Numbered from the stretch's first letter, positions 24,553-31,970 are shown. The stretch: 38,164 nucleotides of DNA from Oscillospiraceae bacterium (GCA_017439805.1 JAFSIK010000015.1:1-38164), one strand, 5' to 3'. A program made the numbers and translations. Notes: generated by a model from the letters alone, not told the origin.

Positions 24553-25173
24553 ATGTCCTTTGGAGAACGTACTTTAAAGGATTTTTCCGAAAATCTCGCT
24601 TCCCGCGACGCCGTTCCCGGCGGCGGCGGAGCTGCCGCACTTGTGGGCGCTGCCGGAGCGGCTCTTGGCTGCATGGTGGCCAACCTCACCATCGGTAAGG
24701 CCAAATATGCCGAGCATGAGGATGAACTTAAGATTCTCCTGGATAAATGCAACAAAATCCGCCTGGAGCTGATCGCCTGCATCGACAAGGACGCCCAGGT
24801 GTTTGAGCCTCTGGCCCGGGCCTACCGCATTCCCAAGGATAATCCGGAAAAGGTTGTCGCTATGGAAGGCGCGCTGAAGGGCGCCTGCGCGGTACCTCTG
24901 GAAATTATGGCAAAATGTTGCCTGGCAATCGAATGCTGCAGGGAATTTGCGGAAAAGGGCTCTGCAATGGCTCTTTCGGACGCGGCATCCGGCGCTGTTT
25001 TCTGCAAGGCGGCTCTTGAGGGCGCAAGCCTGAATGTTTTCATCAATACCAAGTCCATGGCCGACCGTATATACGCCTACGAAACCGACAAGGCGGCGGA
25101 AGGTATGCTGAAAAAATACAGACCCATTGCCGATGAGGCTTTTACAAAGGCGATGGAAAGATTGAGAGGATAA
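24553..25173 (+). CDS. fchA: FchA-type methenyl-THF cyclohydrolase (cyclodeaminase family)
   Basis: This 206-residue protein of the formiminotransferase-cyclodeaminase (FTCD_C) family begins FGERTLKDFSENLASRDAVPGGGGAAALVGAAGAALG, the family signature. Stand-alone members (FchA) hydrolyse 5,10-methenyl-THF to 10-formyl-THF or deaminate formimino-THF. FolD follows after 1 nt and a formate channel after that, which favours the cyclohydrolase role. ATG at 24553 is chosen over 24535 and 24547 because GGAGG (24541-24545) sits 7 nt upstream of it. No histidine-degradation genes are near, which argues against a formimino substrate (inference). Confidence 0.88.
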   Translation: MSFGERTLKDFSENLASRDAVPGGGGAAALVGAAGAALGCMVANLTIGKAKYAEHEDELKILLDKCNKIRLELIACIDKDAQVFEPLARAYRIPKDNPEKVVAMEGALKGACAVPLEIMAKCCLAIECCREFAEKGSAMALSDAASGAVFCKAALEGASLNVFINTKSMADRIYAYETDKAAEGMLKKYRPIADEAFTKAMERLRG

Positions 25174-25174
25174 A

Positions 25175-26044
25175 ATGGCGGAAATTTTAAAAGGCGCACC
25201 TGTTGCGGAAAAGCTGCTTGAGGAACTTACCCCCCGGTGCAAAGCCCTTATATCCTGCGGCATTCATCCTACCCTTGCGGTACTGAAGGTGGGCGACGAC
25301 CCCAGCGCCGCAAGTTATCTGAAAGGCGCGGCAAAGCGCTGCGCTCAGGTAGGCATCGAGGTATGGGCATCCAACATCCCCGAAAATGCTCCTCAGGATG
25401 AAATTATAATGCAGCTTTATCAGTTGGGTCAGGACGGCGGCATCAACGGTGTTTTGGCCCTGCAGCCTTTTCCCGAGGGCATAGACAGCGATGAAGTTTT
25501 AAGCTACATCCCTGCGGAGCGGGACGTAGACGGCGTAAGCCCCGGTTCTCTGGCCGGTGTGTTTTCCGGCAAGAAGCTTGGCTTTGCTCCCTGCACCGCC
25601 AGAGCATGCATGGAAATTCTGAAATATTACAATATCCCAATTGAGGGCAAAAGAGTAGCTGTTCTGGGCCGAAGTCTTGTTATCGGCAGACCTGTTGCAA
25701 TGATGCTGATGGAACAGAACGCAACGGTAACCATTTGCCACAGCAAAACGAAAAATGCGGCGGAGATATGCAGGAACAGCGACATTGTCATCGCTGCCGT
25801 AGGCAAGGCAAAGGCCATTACCGCGGAATATTTCTCCCCCGGTCAGGTTGTCATTGACGTTGGTATCCATGCAACCGATGACGGACTTTGCGGCGATGTG
25901 GACTTTGAAGCCGCGGAAAAGATTGTCTCCGCCATCACCCCGGTTCCCGGCGGAGTCGGCAGCGTCACAACCGCAATTTTGGCTACACACACCATAGAGG
26001 CGGCAGAGCGAGCCACCAGCGCATTTGCCGCCGGCAGAAGATAA
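25175..26044 (+). CDS. folD: FolD methylene-THF dehydrogenase, cyclohydrolase site degenerate
   Basis: This 289-residue FolD-family protein normally converts 5,10-methylene-THF to 10-formyl-THF. The cofactor-binding motif VLGRSLVIGRPVAMMLM, the ITPVPGGVG block and the RDVDG Asp are intact. By eye, aligning SYLKGAAKRCAQVG with the usual YVxxKxKACEEVG places Ala (A52) where the essential Lys sits. The usual LVQLPLP segment reads LALQPFP, so the conserved Gln (human Q100) is replaced by Leu (L96). Both residues serve the cyclohydrolase reaction. The neighbouring FchA-type gene, 1 nt upstream, would supply that step. So this is predicted to be mainly an NAD(P)-dependent dehydrogenase. Confidence 0.9.
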   Translation: MAEILKGAPVAEKLLEELTPRCKALISCGIHPTLAVLKVGDDPSAASYLKGAAKRCAQVGIEVWASNIPENAPQDEIIMQLYQLGQDGGINGVLALQPFPEGIDSDEVLSYIPAERDVDGVSPGSLAGVFSGKKLGFAPCTARACMEILKYYNIPIEGKRVAVLGRSLVIGRPVAMMLMEQNATVTICHSKTKNAAEICRNSDIVIAAVGKAKAITAEYFSPGQVVIDVGIHATDDGLCGDVDFEAAEKIVSAITPVPGGVGSVTTAILATHTIEAAERATSAFAAGRR

Positions 26045-26063
26045 AAACACGGAGGTAGGGGTT

Positions 26064-26882
26064 TTGGGATTTTTCACACCATCTGAATTTCTTACAAACT
26101 ACTCCAACGCAGGGGTAAACAAGGCAAAGCTCTCTATCGGCAGGATATTTATTCTGGGCATTCTGGCCGGTGCGTTCATCGCATTTGCCTCCACCTGTGC
26201 AAACATGGCCTCTCACAATGTGACGGCAGCAGGTCTTGCAAGACTTCTCAGCGCCATAATGTTCCCCTTCGGACTGTGCATGGTTGTGCTGCTTGGCGCG
26301 GAACTTTTCACCGGCAACTGTCTGATGATAATTTCCGTTCTTGACCGACAGATAACCGTAGGCCAGATGATCAGAAACTGGGTTGTCGCCTATATCGGAA
26401 ACTTTGTGGGCAGCCTTCTGGTTGCTGCGGGTTGCGCCTTTGCGGGGCAGTTTTCCTACTCCGCGGCCGGCCTGGCTGCGGTTACCATCAAAACCGCAGC
26501 CGCAAAATGCTCTCTGGGTTTTGGCAGCGCCATAGTGCTTGGCATAATGTGCAACGCCCTTGTATGCATCGCGGTACTGCACGCCTTTTCCGCCAAGGAC
26601 GTGGCGGGCAAGATACTGGGCATTTTCCTGCCGGTCTGCTTCTTCGTTCTGGCGGGCTTTGAGCACTCCATCGCCAATATGTACTACATACCCGCAGGTC
26701 TTTTCGCCCTTGTAAACGATACATACCGGGAGGCTGCCATCGCCGCCGGCGTTGACCTTTCGATGCTCACATGGGGCAACTGCCTTATCCGCAACCTGCT
26801 GCCGGTAACCATCGGCAACATTATAGGCGGCTGCGGCATCGGTGTGCTGATGTGGTTCGGTCACGGCAAAAACAAAAAATAA
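26064..26882 (+). CDS. Formate/nitrite transporter (FNT) family channel
   Basis: This 272-residue FNT channel has six membrane helices. Landmarks are the GAELFTGNC motif (helix 2/loop), LGIMCNALVCIAV (about 163-175) and FVLAGFEHSIANMYYIPAG, in which His is the conserved pore histidine. It carries monovalent acids such as formate. It follows folD after 19 nt in a THF/one-carbon operon, so formate transport is favoured over nitrite (inference). A TTG start at 26064 is chosen because GGAGGT (26051-26056) lies 7 nt upstream; a longer frame from 26025 lies inside folD. Confidence 0.9.
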   Translation: MGFFTPSEFLTNYSNAGVNKAKLSIGRIFILGILAGAFIAFASTCANMASHNVTAAGLARLLSAIMFPFGLCMVVLLGAELFTGNCLMIISVLDRQITVGQMIRNWVVAYIGNFVGSLLVAAGCAFAGQFSYSAAGLAAVTIKTAAAKCSLGFGSAIVLGIMCNALVCIAVLHAFSAKDVAGKILGIFLPVCFFVLAGFEHSIANMYYIPAGLFALVNDTYREAAIAAGVDLSMLTWGNCLIRNLLPVTIGNIIGGCGIGVLMWFGHGKNKK

Positions 26883-26908
26883 AAAATAATTAAATACATA
26901 CATAAACA

Positions 26909-27018
26909 AACAGAGTAGGGTCACGCGCGTATCTTTCGGGATTAAGTGCCGTCGGATGGGAAGTTGCCGGCGGACGAAAAGAGCAGCGCTCTTGCGATGC
27001 GGGCCCGCATCCGCTGTT
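26909..27018 (+). promoter_or_regulatory. Tetrahydrofolate (THF) riboswitch
   Basis: The stretch between the FNT gene and the folate gene carries the marks of the THF riboswitch class (RF01831 type). These are GAGTAG near the 5' end (26913-26918), TTAAGTGCC (26942-26950), GGATGGGA in a side stem (26954-26961), GGACGAAA (26972-26979), and GCATCCGC near the 3' end (27007-27014). The closing stem P1 pairs AACAG (26909-26913) with CTGTT (27014-27018), and a conserved A/G mismatch sits just inside it. The downstream gene (FolC-FolT) is the expected target of THF control. Ligand binding should reduce expression, by family knowledge. Confidence 0.9.
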
Positions 27019-27062
27019 GCTTTCTTATGCGTAAGAGTAACAGCGCCGCGTAAGGAGGCGCT
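27012..27062 (+). promoter_or_regulatory. Riboswitch expression platform (anti-sequestor and SD sequestor)
   Basis: Two mutually exclusive hairpins are visible. The anti-sequestor pairs CGCTGTT (27012-27018) with AACAGCG (27039-27045), with further pairing inside the loop. The sequestor pairs AGCGCC (27042-27047) with GGCGCT (27057-27062), burying the last two G of GGAGG (27054-27058). P1 of the riboswitch uses the same CTGTT, so ligand binding would free AGCGCC to sequester the ribosome binding site. This predicts translational OFF with THF. Confidence 0.65.
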
Positions 27063-28946
27063 ATGAAAATGAAATACCAGCAGGTAATGGAATATTTGCG
27101 CGATGCGCTTGTTTTGGGCTCGGTACCGGGTCTGGATTCCATCGTCCGGCTTACAGACGAGATGGATAGCCCCCAAAAGGGGCTGTCCTTTGTTCATGTT
27201 GCAGGCACAAACGGAAAAGGCTCCACCTGTACCTACATCGCAGAGATTTTAAAGGCCGCAGGGTACAAAGTGGGACTTTACACCTCTCCCTACATCCGGG
27301 ATTTTTCCGAAAGGATACAGGTAAACGGAGTGCCGATTTCCCAGGGGGAAATTGAGATTTGCGGTGGTAAAGTTATTGCCGCTGCGGAGCGCATGGTGGC
27401 TCAGGGTTTTGCAAAACCCACTGTTTTCGAACTGACAACCGCCATGGGTTTTGAGCATTTCAAAAACTGCGGCTGCGATATTGTGGTGCTGGAGGTAGGT
27501 CTGGGCGGCCGTCTGGACGCCACCAATGTGATAGACTCCCCCGCCCTGTCGGTGATAACCGCCATCGACCTTGACCACACGGAGCTTCTGGGCGACACTG
27601 TGGAAAAAATCGCCCTTGAAAAGGCGGGGATTATCAAGACCGGACGCCCTGTGGTCATGGCGGGTCAGAGCGCTCAGGCTGTAAATGCTGTTAAGGGTGT
27701 TTGTATGGAGAAAGGCTGCGCCCTTACCCTTTCCCGTCCGGAAACGGTTGAAATCAAAAGCTGCGGTATGGATGGTCTTGTATTCGATTACGGCGATTTC
27801 AAAGACCTGCGCAGCGGACTTTTCGGCCTGTATCAGACCCAGAACGCGGCAACCGCAATTGAGGCGGCTCTCGCGCTGAGAGCACAGGGCTATGCAATAA
27901 CCGAACAGCATATACGTGCCGGTCTTGAAAAGGCTTTCATTCCCGGCCGGCTGGAGATATTAAGCAAAAATCCCCCTGTGGTCATCGACGGCGCACACAA
28001 TCCACAGGGCGCGGCCGCCCTAAAAGAAAGCCTTGAGGCGGCGTTCCCGAACAAAAAATTCCGCTTTGTAATGGGTGCGCTGGCAGACAAGGATTATAAG
28101 GGCGCAATTGACACCGTTGCCCATCTTGCCGAGCGTTTTTACACCGTTACCCCTGCCGGGCCGAGAGCGCTGCAAGCGGAAGCTCTTGCAGAAGAAATAA
28201 AAAGGCACGGCATTGCCGCCACCACCTGTAATGATATGATGGGTGCCCTTACAGCGGCGCTGAATAGTGCGGACGAAAACACCGTGGTATGCGTTTTCGG
28301 CTCACTTTACATTATGGGCGACGCGGAGAACTGCTTTGAAAACGGGCAGCTTCTGGATGTCTCCAAATCCGGGCCGGAATATTCCCTGCAGGACGCGGGC
28401 AAGCCTGCTCCCGCACCCAAAAAGGGGCGCATGGCTACCCGTACTCTGTGCCAGATAGCGCTGCTTATCGCCCTTGAGGTGGTACTAAACCGCTTCTGTT
28501 CCTTCAACACAATGTCGCTGAAGATAGGCTTCAGCTTTATTCCCATGGCTCTGTGTGCCTACCTTTTCGGCCCATGGTACACCATGGTGGCCTATGCTCT
28601 TTCAGATTTCATCGGCGCAATACTCTTCCCCATCGGCCCCTATCATCCCGGCTTTACGCTGGGTGCGGCCCTTATGGGTATAGCTTACGGTTTTCTCCTC
28701 AATCGGAAATATTGGAAAAAGGTACGATTTTTCCCGAATATGGTACTGGCTGCGATAATTCCCTGCATTGCAGTGGGACTTTTCGTAAACACCGCCTGGG
28801 TGGCACATCTGGCAGGCGGCCACGGATACTGGTGGTGGGTTTCCTACAGGCTGCCCCAGTACGCGGTGCTGGTGCCCTTGAATCTCATTTTCCTGCCGCT
28901 TCTTAAAAAACTGGCGGACAAGCTGAAAAAGGCCAAGCTGGTATAA
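27063..28946 (+). CDS. FolC-FolT fusion: folylpolyglutamate/dihydrofolate synthase fused to folate ECF S-component
   Basis: This 627-residue protein joins two folate functions. Residues about 1-430 form a FolC domain with the P-loop GTNGKGST (48-55), YTSPYIRDFSERIQVNG, and the Mur-ligase-like ELTTAMGFEHF, VLEVGLGGRLDATNV and DGAHNPQGA blocks. After a Pro/Lys-rich linker, residues about 457-627 form a hydrophobic FolT (ECF S-component) domain with five or six helices, including NTMSLKIGFSFIPMAL and YHPGFTLGAALMG. FolT needs the EcfA/A'/T energising module, not in this window. It is directly under the THF riboswitch. The ATG at 27069 is an alternative. An in-frame internal ATG at 28431, preceded by AAAGGGG, could release FolT separately. 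Confidence 0.93.
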   Translation: MKMKYQQVMEYLRDALVLGSVPGLDSIVRLTDEMDSPQKGLSFVHVAGTNGKGSTCTYIAEILKAAGYKVGLYTSPYIRDFSERIQVNGVPISQGEIEICGGKVIAAAERMVAQGFAKPTVFELTTAMGFEHFKNCGCDIVVLEVGLGGRLDATNVIDSPALSVITAIDLDHTELLGDTVEKIALEKAGIIKTGRPVVMAGQSAQAVNAVKGVCMEKGCALTLSRPETVEIKSCGMDGLVFDYGDFKDLRSGLFGLYQTQNAATAIEAALALRAQGYAITEQHIRAGLEKAFIPGRLEILSKNPPVVIDGAHNPQGAAALKESLEAAFPNKKFRFVMGALADKDYKGAIDTVAHLAERFYTVTPAGPRALQAEALAEEIKRHGIAATTCNDMMGALTAALNSADENTVVCVFGSLYIMGDAENCFENGQLLDVSKSGPEYSLQDAGKPAPAPKKGRMATRTLCQIALLIALEVVLNRFCSFNTMSLKIGFSFIPMALCAYLFGPWYTMVAYALSDFIGAILFPIGPYHPGFTLGAALMGIAYGFLLNRKYWKKVRFFPNMVLAAIIPCIAVGLFVNTAWVAHLAGGHGYWWWVSYRLPQYAVLVPLNLIFLPLLKKLADKLKKAKLV

Positions 28947-28947
28947 C

Positions 28948-28978
28948 AAAAAGGAGATGTTTAAACAGCTCCTTTTTT
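28948..28978 (+). terminator. Terminator after the FolC-FolT gene
   Basis: A 9-bp outer stem (28948-28956 with 28969-28977) is followed by a T-run. Inside it lies a TGTTTAAACA self-complementary core. The hairpin is symmetric enough to act on both strands, since the next gene is convergent. Confidence 0.8.
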
Positions 28979-29004
28979 GATGCAGATAAATTTTCACATT
29001 GGTA

Positions 29005-30087
29005 TCAACCGTAATAGGCCACCAGCATATCCACGCAAAGGCCGTAGGAGCGAAGTCCTTCTTCCTGAGCGCTGCCTTTAAGATAGGCATCGTAGACCTT
29101 TTCCACCGCTTCGTCTATGGGTCCCTCCATTTCCTGCCAGTAGCGGCTGTTTTCGTTCCAGTCGGCGGCAAGTTCCGGCGTGAAGGTTGCGGCAATCCCG
29201 TAATAAAGCTCCGGTGACACTGAATAGAGGGCATTGGAAAGATGTATAAGGCCGTACAAATAGCCGGAATATTCATAGGATGTTTTGCCCGAAGACAGAC
29301 AGGCGGCAATGCCCAGGAAATTGCACTCATCCTCCATTGCAACGCCCAGCTGATGGGCAAGCTCATGTCCGATAACGGCAGGCTGCAGCGCCTTGGGCGC
29401 GTGTACGTTTATATTGGACTCGCCTGTGTAGGGAAAGTACATTCCGGTGTATCCCGCAAGGCTCATTATGTAGGACGCACGGGGAGCCTTGGGCGAGCCG
29501 TAAAATCTGTCAAGGACGGGAAATTCCTGCTGCAGTGCGCTGTACAGGCCCTCGCTTTCGGCAAAGAAATCCTCCTGCGCAAAAAGTCCTTTTTCGTCCC
29601 GCTGAACCTGTCCGGAAAGCCGGTTGGCGTTTTCGGCAAACATTACTGTAACGCCGTAAAGTTCCTCTACGGAAACATCCCGGCGCTCAAAGCCACTTTT
29701 TTCACAAAATGTACTGGAAAAGCAGCTGACCGACCATAGCCACAAAAACGCCGCCCATATGTAGACCGCCACGGTTATAAGTACGCTCAGACGGCGCAGA
29801 AAAAATTTGATTTTAACGCCCCGGGTCTTGCGGCGCAGCAGCAATATCAATGTGCGAATAATAAACCCAAAAAGCCATATCACACCCACGGCAAGGAGTA
29901 TTTCCATAAGGGAAAAAGACAGCGCGTCTGTCAGACGGCTTAAAATGCCTCTAACAGGCTGGCAGAAAATCCTCTCCGCGGCGTCCATAAAGGATTTGCT
30001 GCCGCGCAGGGCGAAAAAGGCCGCCACCAGTACCGCTCCGGGCAACCAGGCAAAGCTGATTTTTTTAACTTTTCCGTCTTTCTTCAT
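29005..30087 (-). CDS. DUF3810 family membrane protein with HExxH-type motif
   Basis: This 360-residue protein has three predicted N-terminal membrane helices (about 10-27, 55-80, 95-118). They are followed by a soluble domain with ALQPAVIGHELAHQLGVAMEDECNFLG, where HELAH is the zinc-dependent metalloprotease signature. DUF3810 (YlaN-like) is uncharacterised. It is likely an integral membrane peptidase-like protein facing one side of the membrane. The ribosome binding site before the ATG at 30087 is weak (GGGATAA). A TATAAT-type promoter lies 32 nt upstream. It is a single gene. Confidence 0.85.
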   Translation of the reverse strand: MKKDGKVKKISFAWLPGAVLVAAFFALRGSKSFMDAAERIFCQPVRGILSRLTDALSFSLMEILLAVGVIWLFGFIIRTLILLLRRKTRGVKIKFFLRRLSVLITVAVYIWAAFLWLWSVSCFSSTFCEKSGFERRDVSVEELYGVTVMFAENANRLSGQVQRDEKGLFAQEDFFAESEGLYSALQQEFPVLDRFYGSPKAPRASYIMSLAGYTGMYFPYTGESNINVHAPKALQPAVIGHELAHQLGVAMEDECNFLGIAACLSSGKTSYEYSGYLYGLIHLSNALYSVSPELYYGIAATFTPELAADWNENSRYWQEMEGPIDEAVEKVYDAYLKGSAQEEGLRSYGLCVDMLVAYYG

Positions 30088-30118
30088 TTATCCCGGCGCC
30101 TTTCTTCTGTCTGACACG

Positions 30119-30147
30119 ATTATACCACATCTGCCCTCTTCTGTCAT
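30119..30147 (-). promoter_or_regulatory. Promoter for DUF3810 gene
   Basis: On the minus strand, ATGACA (30142-30147), a 17-nt spacer and a perfect TATAAT (30119-30124) lie about 32 nt before the ATG. Confidence 0.7.
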
Positions 30148-30178
30148 TGTAAAAGTTTGAACATTTCACCAAAAACTA

Positions 30179-30207
30179 TTGACAAAACGATCTTGGATAG
30201 CTATAAT
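30179..30207 (+). promoter_or_regulatory. Perfect consensus promoter of tRNA-Leu
   Basis: TTGACA (30179-30184), a 17-nt spacer and TATAAT (30202-30207) form an exact sigma-A consensus. The tRNA begins 19 nt after the -10 box. This fits the strong constitutive expression needed for a tRNA. Confidence 0.9.
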
Positions 30208-30226
30208 AACACCTGCGTTTAAATCT

Positions 30227-30311
30227 GCGAGTGTGCTGGAACAGGTAGACAGGCACGTTTGAGGGGCGTGTGTCTTATGGCGTACGAGTTCAAGTCTCGT
30301 CACTCGCACCA
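30227..30311 (+). tRNA. tRNA-Leu, anticodon GAG
   Basis: The acceptor stem GCGAGTG (30227-30233) pairs with CACTCGC (30301-30307), followed by an encoded ACCA end. The anticodon loop TTGAGGG reads GAG (Leu, CUC/CUU codons) on a CACGT/GCGTG stem. A long variable arm and a GTTCAAGTC T-loop fit a class II leucine tRNA of 85 nt. It has its own promoter and terminator. Confidence 0.93.
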
Positions 30312-30347
30312 CGCGGGAGCAAATCTGATTTGCTCCCGCGTTTTTTT
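30312..30347 (+). terminator. Terminator of tRNA-Leu
   Basis: A perfect 14-bp stem (30312-30325 with 30327-30340) is followed by seven T. It starts immediately after the CCA end of the tRNA. Confidence 0.92.
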
Positions 30348-30356
30348 ATTTTCATC

Positions 30357-30839
30357 ATGAATGTTTACTGCGGTTCAGGTCAGAATATAAGTGGTGAATT
30401 TATAGGGATTCCCGAAAACATTGAAGAAGCTATCAAATATTTTAAAAAAGCTACGGATTTGGGAGATATGTTTGCCCCATATAACTTAGCAAGGTGTTAT
30501 CAGGACGGCATAGGCATCCCCCAGGACGATAAAAAAGCAACCGAAATGTTTCTTTGTGCAATTAGAAGAGGAAACGATTATGCAGGAGACTTCTTTGAAA
30601 GTTTACCATTAAAAAAACAAACGAGCCAGAGGACGTGGATATGGATGGATGGAAATTTTCCGAAGAGGAATGGGGATATCTCAAAAAACACTTATCATGG
30701 TAAAAATACATCTACAATCTACTGGCCGCTGTACTCTGAAAAATGGTATAAGGAAAATGCAGAGTTTATAAAAAAGCATAAAGAAATATATAGACGTAAT
30801 CTTATGTACAAATTGCCAGAATTGACAATCGCGATATAA
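30357..30839 (+). pseudogene. Degenerate Sel1-repeat (tetratricopeptide-like) ORF
   Basis: The reading frame (160 codons) contains one or two Sel1-type repeat units: ENIEEAIKYFKKATDLGDMFAPYNLARCYQDGIGI, then QDDKKATEMFLCAIRRGNDYAGDFFESL. It then loses protein-like character. In another frame an open, hydrophilic stretch (TNEPEDVDMDGWKFSEEEWG) begins right after a run of seven A at 30611-30617 and ends at a TAA at 30701-30703, so a frameshift is likely. There is no ribosome binding site before the ATG at 30357, and Sel1 proteins are usually longer, so the N-terminus is probably missing. The base composition is AT-rich compared with the genes to the left. Confidence 0.5.
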
Positions 30840-30842
30840 GGC

Positions 30843-30879
30843 AAAACGCCTCGGATATAAAAGTATCCGGGGCGTTTTT
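30843..30879 (+). terminator. Terminator-like hairpin
   Basis: An 8-bp AAAACGCC/GGCGTTTT stem extended by CGGATA/TATCCG (30852-30857 with 30864-30869) is followed by T-rich sequence. It closes the decayed Sel1 ORF. Confidence 0.75.
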
Positions 30880-30967
30880 ACAATATACAGCAGGGGAGCG
30901 TCACGGCAACATTGCCAACGCGTTGCGAACACAACAAAATAAAGTTTGTGCTGTTTAGGAGGGCGTA

Positions 30968-31140
30968 TCAAAATGTTTGAATTGTTTTTGTGGACGGTTT
31001 AATAATGTCTCCGCACTTTTCTTCTGTGAAGCGCAGATAGTCAATTGCACTTTTTGGAAGAACGCTGTGTAGTTTTGGTTTTCAAAACATAAAGATACTC
31101 CCTCCATGATGAACAGTCTTTCTTTTTCGCTGTTTCCCAT
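30968..31140 (-). pseudogene. Frameshifted remnant of a minus-strand gene
   Basis: Within the 30840-31194 stretch, which otherwise holds no gene, two minus-strand frames complement each other. The upstream frame reads MGNSEKERLFIMEGVSLCFENQ, and the downstream frame reads KLHSVLPKSAIDYLRFTEEK and on to a stop at 30968-30970. A shift of one position near 31074 would join them into about 58 residues. I do not recognise the family. A TGA blocks the downstream frame just before the junction. No ribosome binding site is visible, so it is most likely the tail of a truncated gene. Confidence 0.3.
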
Positions 31141-31194
31141 AAAGGGAGCATATTAAATTGGCAACAGTGAGTTAATCACCTTGGCAGGAGCGAA

Positions 31195-31788
31195 TCAATT
31201 ATCCCTGGAAGAACGGTTTTCTTTTGGAAACGTTCCGTTGAACATAATGTTATATACAGTTATAGCCAAGGTTTCGGCTGATTCGGAGCAGTCATTTGAA
31301 ATATAATCGCAAAGAAGCTCGCATGCGCCACTGGCAAAAAAGCGCACCATATAGTGCCGTTCTGTATCAGATGTACTTGCAGAGAATTCCAGTGTATCTG
31401 AATAAACGGCATAGATATTATTTGTAAATTCACGGCGAAAAGAGGCCATTTCTGAACCTCGAAGAAAAATTTGAATTCGGTCCTTATGTTCAGCCAAGGC
31501 AGCCAAGTGCTTCATATATTGTTTTATGTATGCATTCTTTTGAGTATGAATTGAGGCCATCTTAACCCCATCCAGCTCATTTTCCATGATGACTAGTATA
31601 TCTTGCTCGCACTCACGGTACAGGGAGTAAACATCAGAGAAATAGAAATAAAAAGTGCCACGGGATATGTTGCATTTTGCAATTAAATCAGCAACCTTGA
31701 TTTTCGACAGGGGAAGCTTTCGATAAAGCTCTAAAAATTCTTTTTTTATTATGCATTTTGTGTTTGGATCTTGCATCGTCATTGACAT
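31195..31788 (-). CDS. TetR/AcrR-family transcriptional regulator
   Basis: This 197-residue protein has an N-terminal TetR helix-turn-helix: EFLELYRKLPLSKIKVADLIAKCNISRGTFYFYFSDVYSLY (about 18-58), where ISRGTFYFYF is the recognition helix. The C-terminal half is helical and ends FMFNGTFPKENRSSRDN-like, so ligand binding is expected there but the effector is unknown. ATG at 31788 is preferred to an ATG at 31818 because GGGAG lies 9 nt upstream. It is divergent from a PNPOx-like gene across 244 nt that contain a near-perfect 20-bp palindrome. Confidence 0.87.
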   Translation of the reverse strand: MSMTMQDPNTKCIIKKEFLELYRKLPLSKIKVADLIAKCNISRGTFYFYFSDVYSLYRECEQDILVIMENELDGVKMASIHTQKNAYIKQYMKHLAALAEHKDRIQIFLRGSEMASFRREFTNNIYAVYSDTLEFSASTSDTERHYMVRFFASGACELLCDYISNDCSESAETLAITVYNIMFNGTFPKENRSSRDN

Positions 31789-31829
31789 GGTGATCGCTCC
31801 CTTACCGATGAAATACATAATTTTTGTAA

Positions 31830-31858
31830 AGTATACACAATTCTAGGGACAAAAACAA
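31830..31858 (-). promoter_or_regulatory. Promoter for TetR-family gene
   Basis: On the minus strand, TTGTTT (31853-31858), a 17-nt spacer and TATACT (31830-31835) lie 42 nt before the ATG. Confidence 0.5.
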
Positions 31859-31912
31859 GTGCCAGTTTGCGCAAAATCATACAAAAATCGAAAATTGTTC
31901 AATGAAAGTAAG

Positions 31913-31932
31913 GTACTTTTATTAAAATGTAC
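31913..31932. promoter_or_regulatory. Candidate TetR operator palindrome
   Basis: A 20-bp near-palindrome with GTAC ends (31913-31916 and 31929-31932) has 9 of 10 pairs complementary. It lies 9 nt before the -35 box of the PNPOx-like gene and 78 nt past the TetR gene's -10 box. TetR regulators typically bind such dyads in divergent intergenic regions. Confidence 0.45.
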
Positions 31933-31940
31933 AAAAAAGA

Positions 31941-31970
31941 TTGAACTTATCGTTGGGTGATGATTATAGA
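31941..31970 (+). promoter_or_regulatory. Putative promoter for PNPOx-like gene
   Basis: TTGAAC (31941-31946), an 18-nt spacer and TATAGA (31965-31970) lie about 60 nt before the ATG at 32033. Matches to consensus are moderate. Confidence 0.4.

Noticed and set aside
25499..27197. Long minus-strand open frames (192 and 404 codons) opposite FolD, the formate channel and the riboswitch
   Set aside because: They are antisense to genes with clear motifs and run across the riboswitch; there is no ribosome binding site or domain.
30681..30971. Minus-strand frame of 96 codons beginning MIRPPKQ
   Set aside because: It is antisense to the Sel1 remnant and its terminator, Cys/Trp/Arg-rich and without a ribosome binding site.
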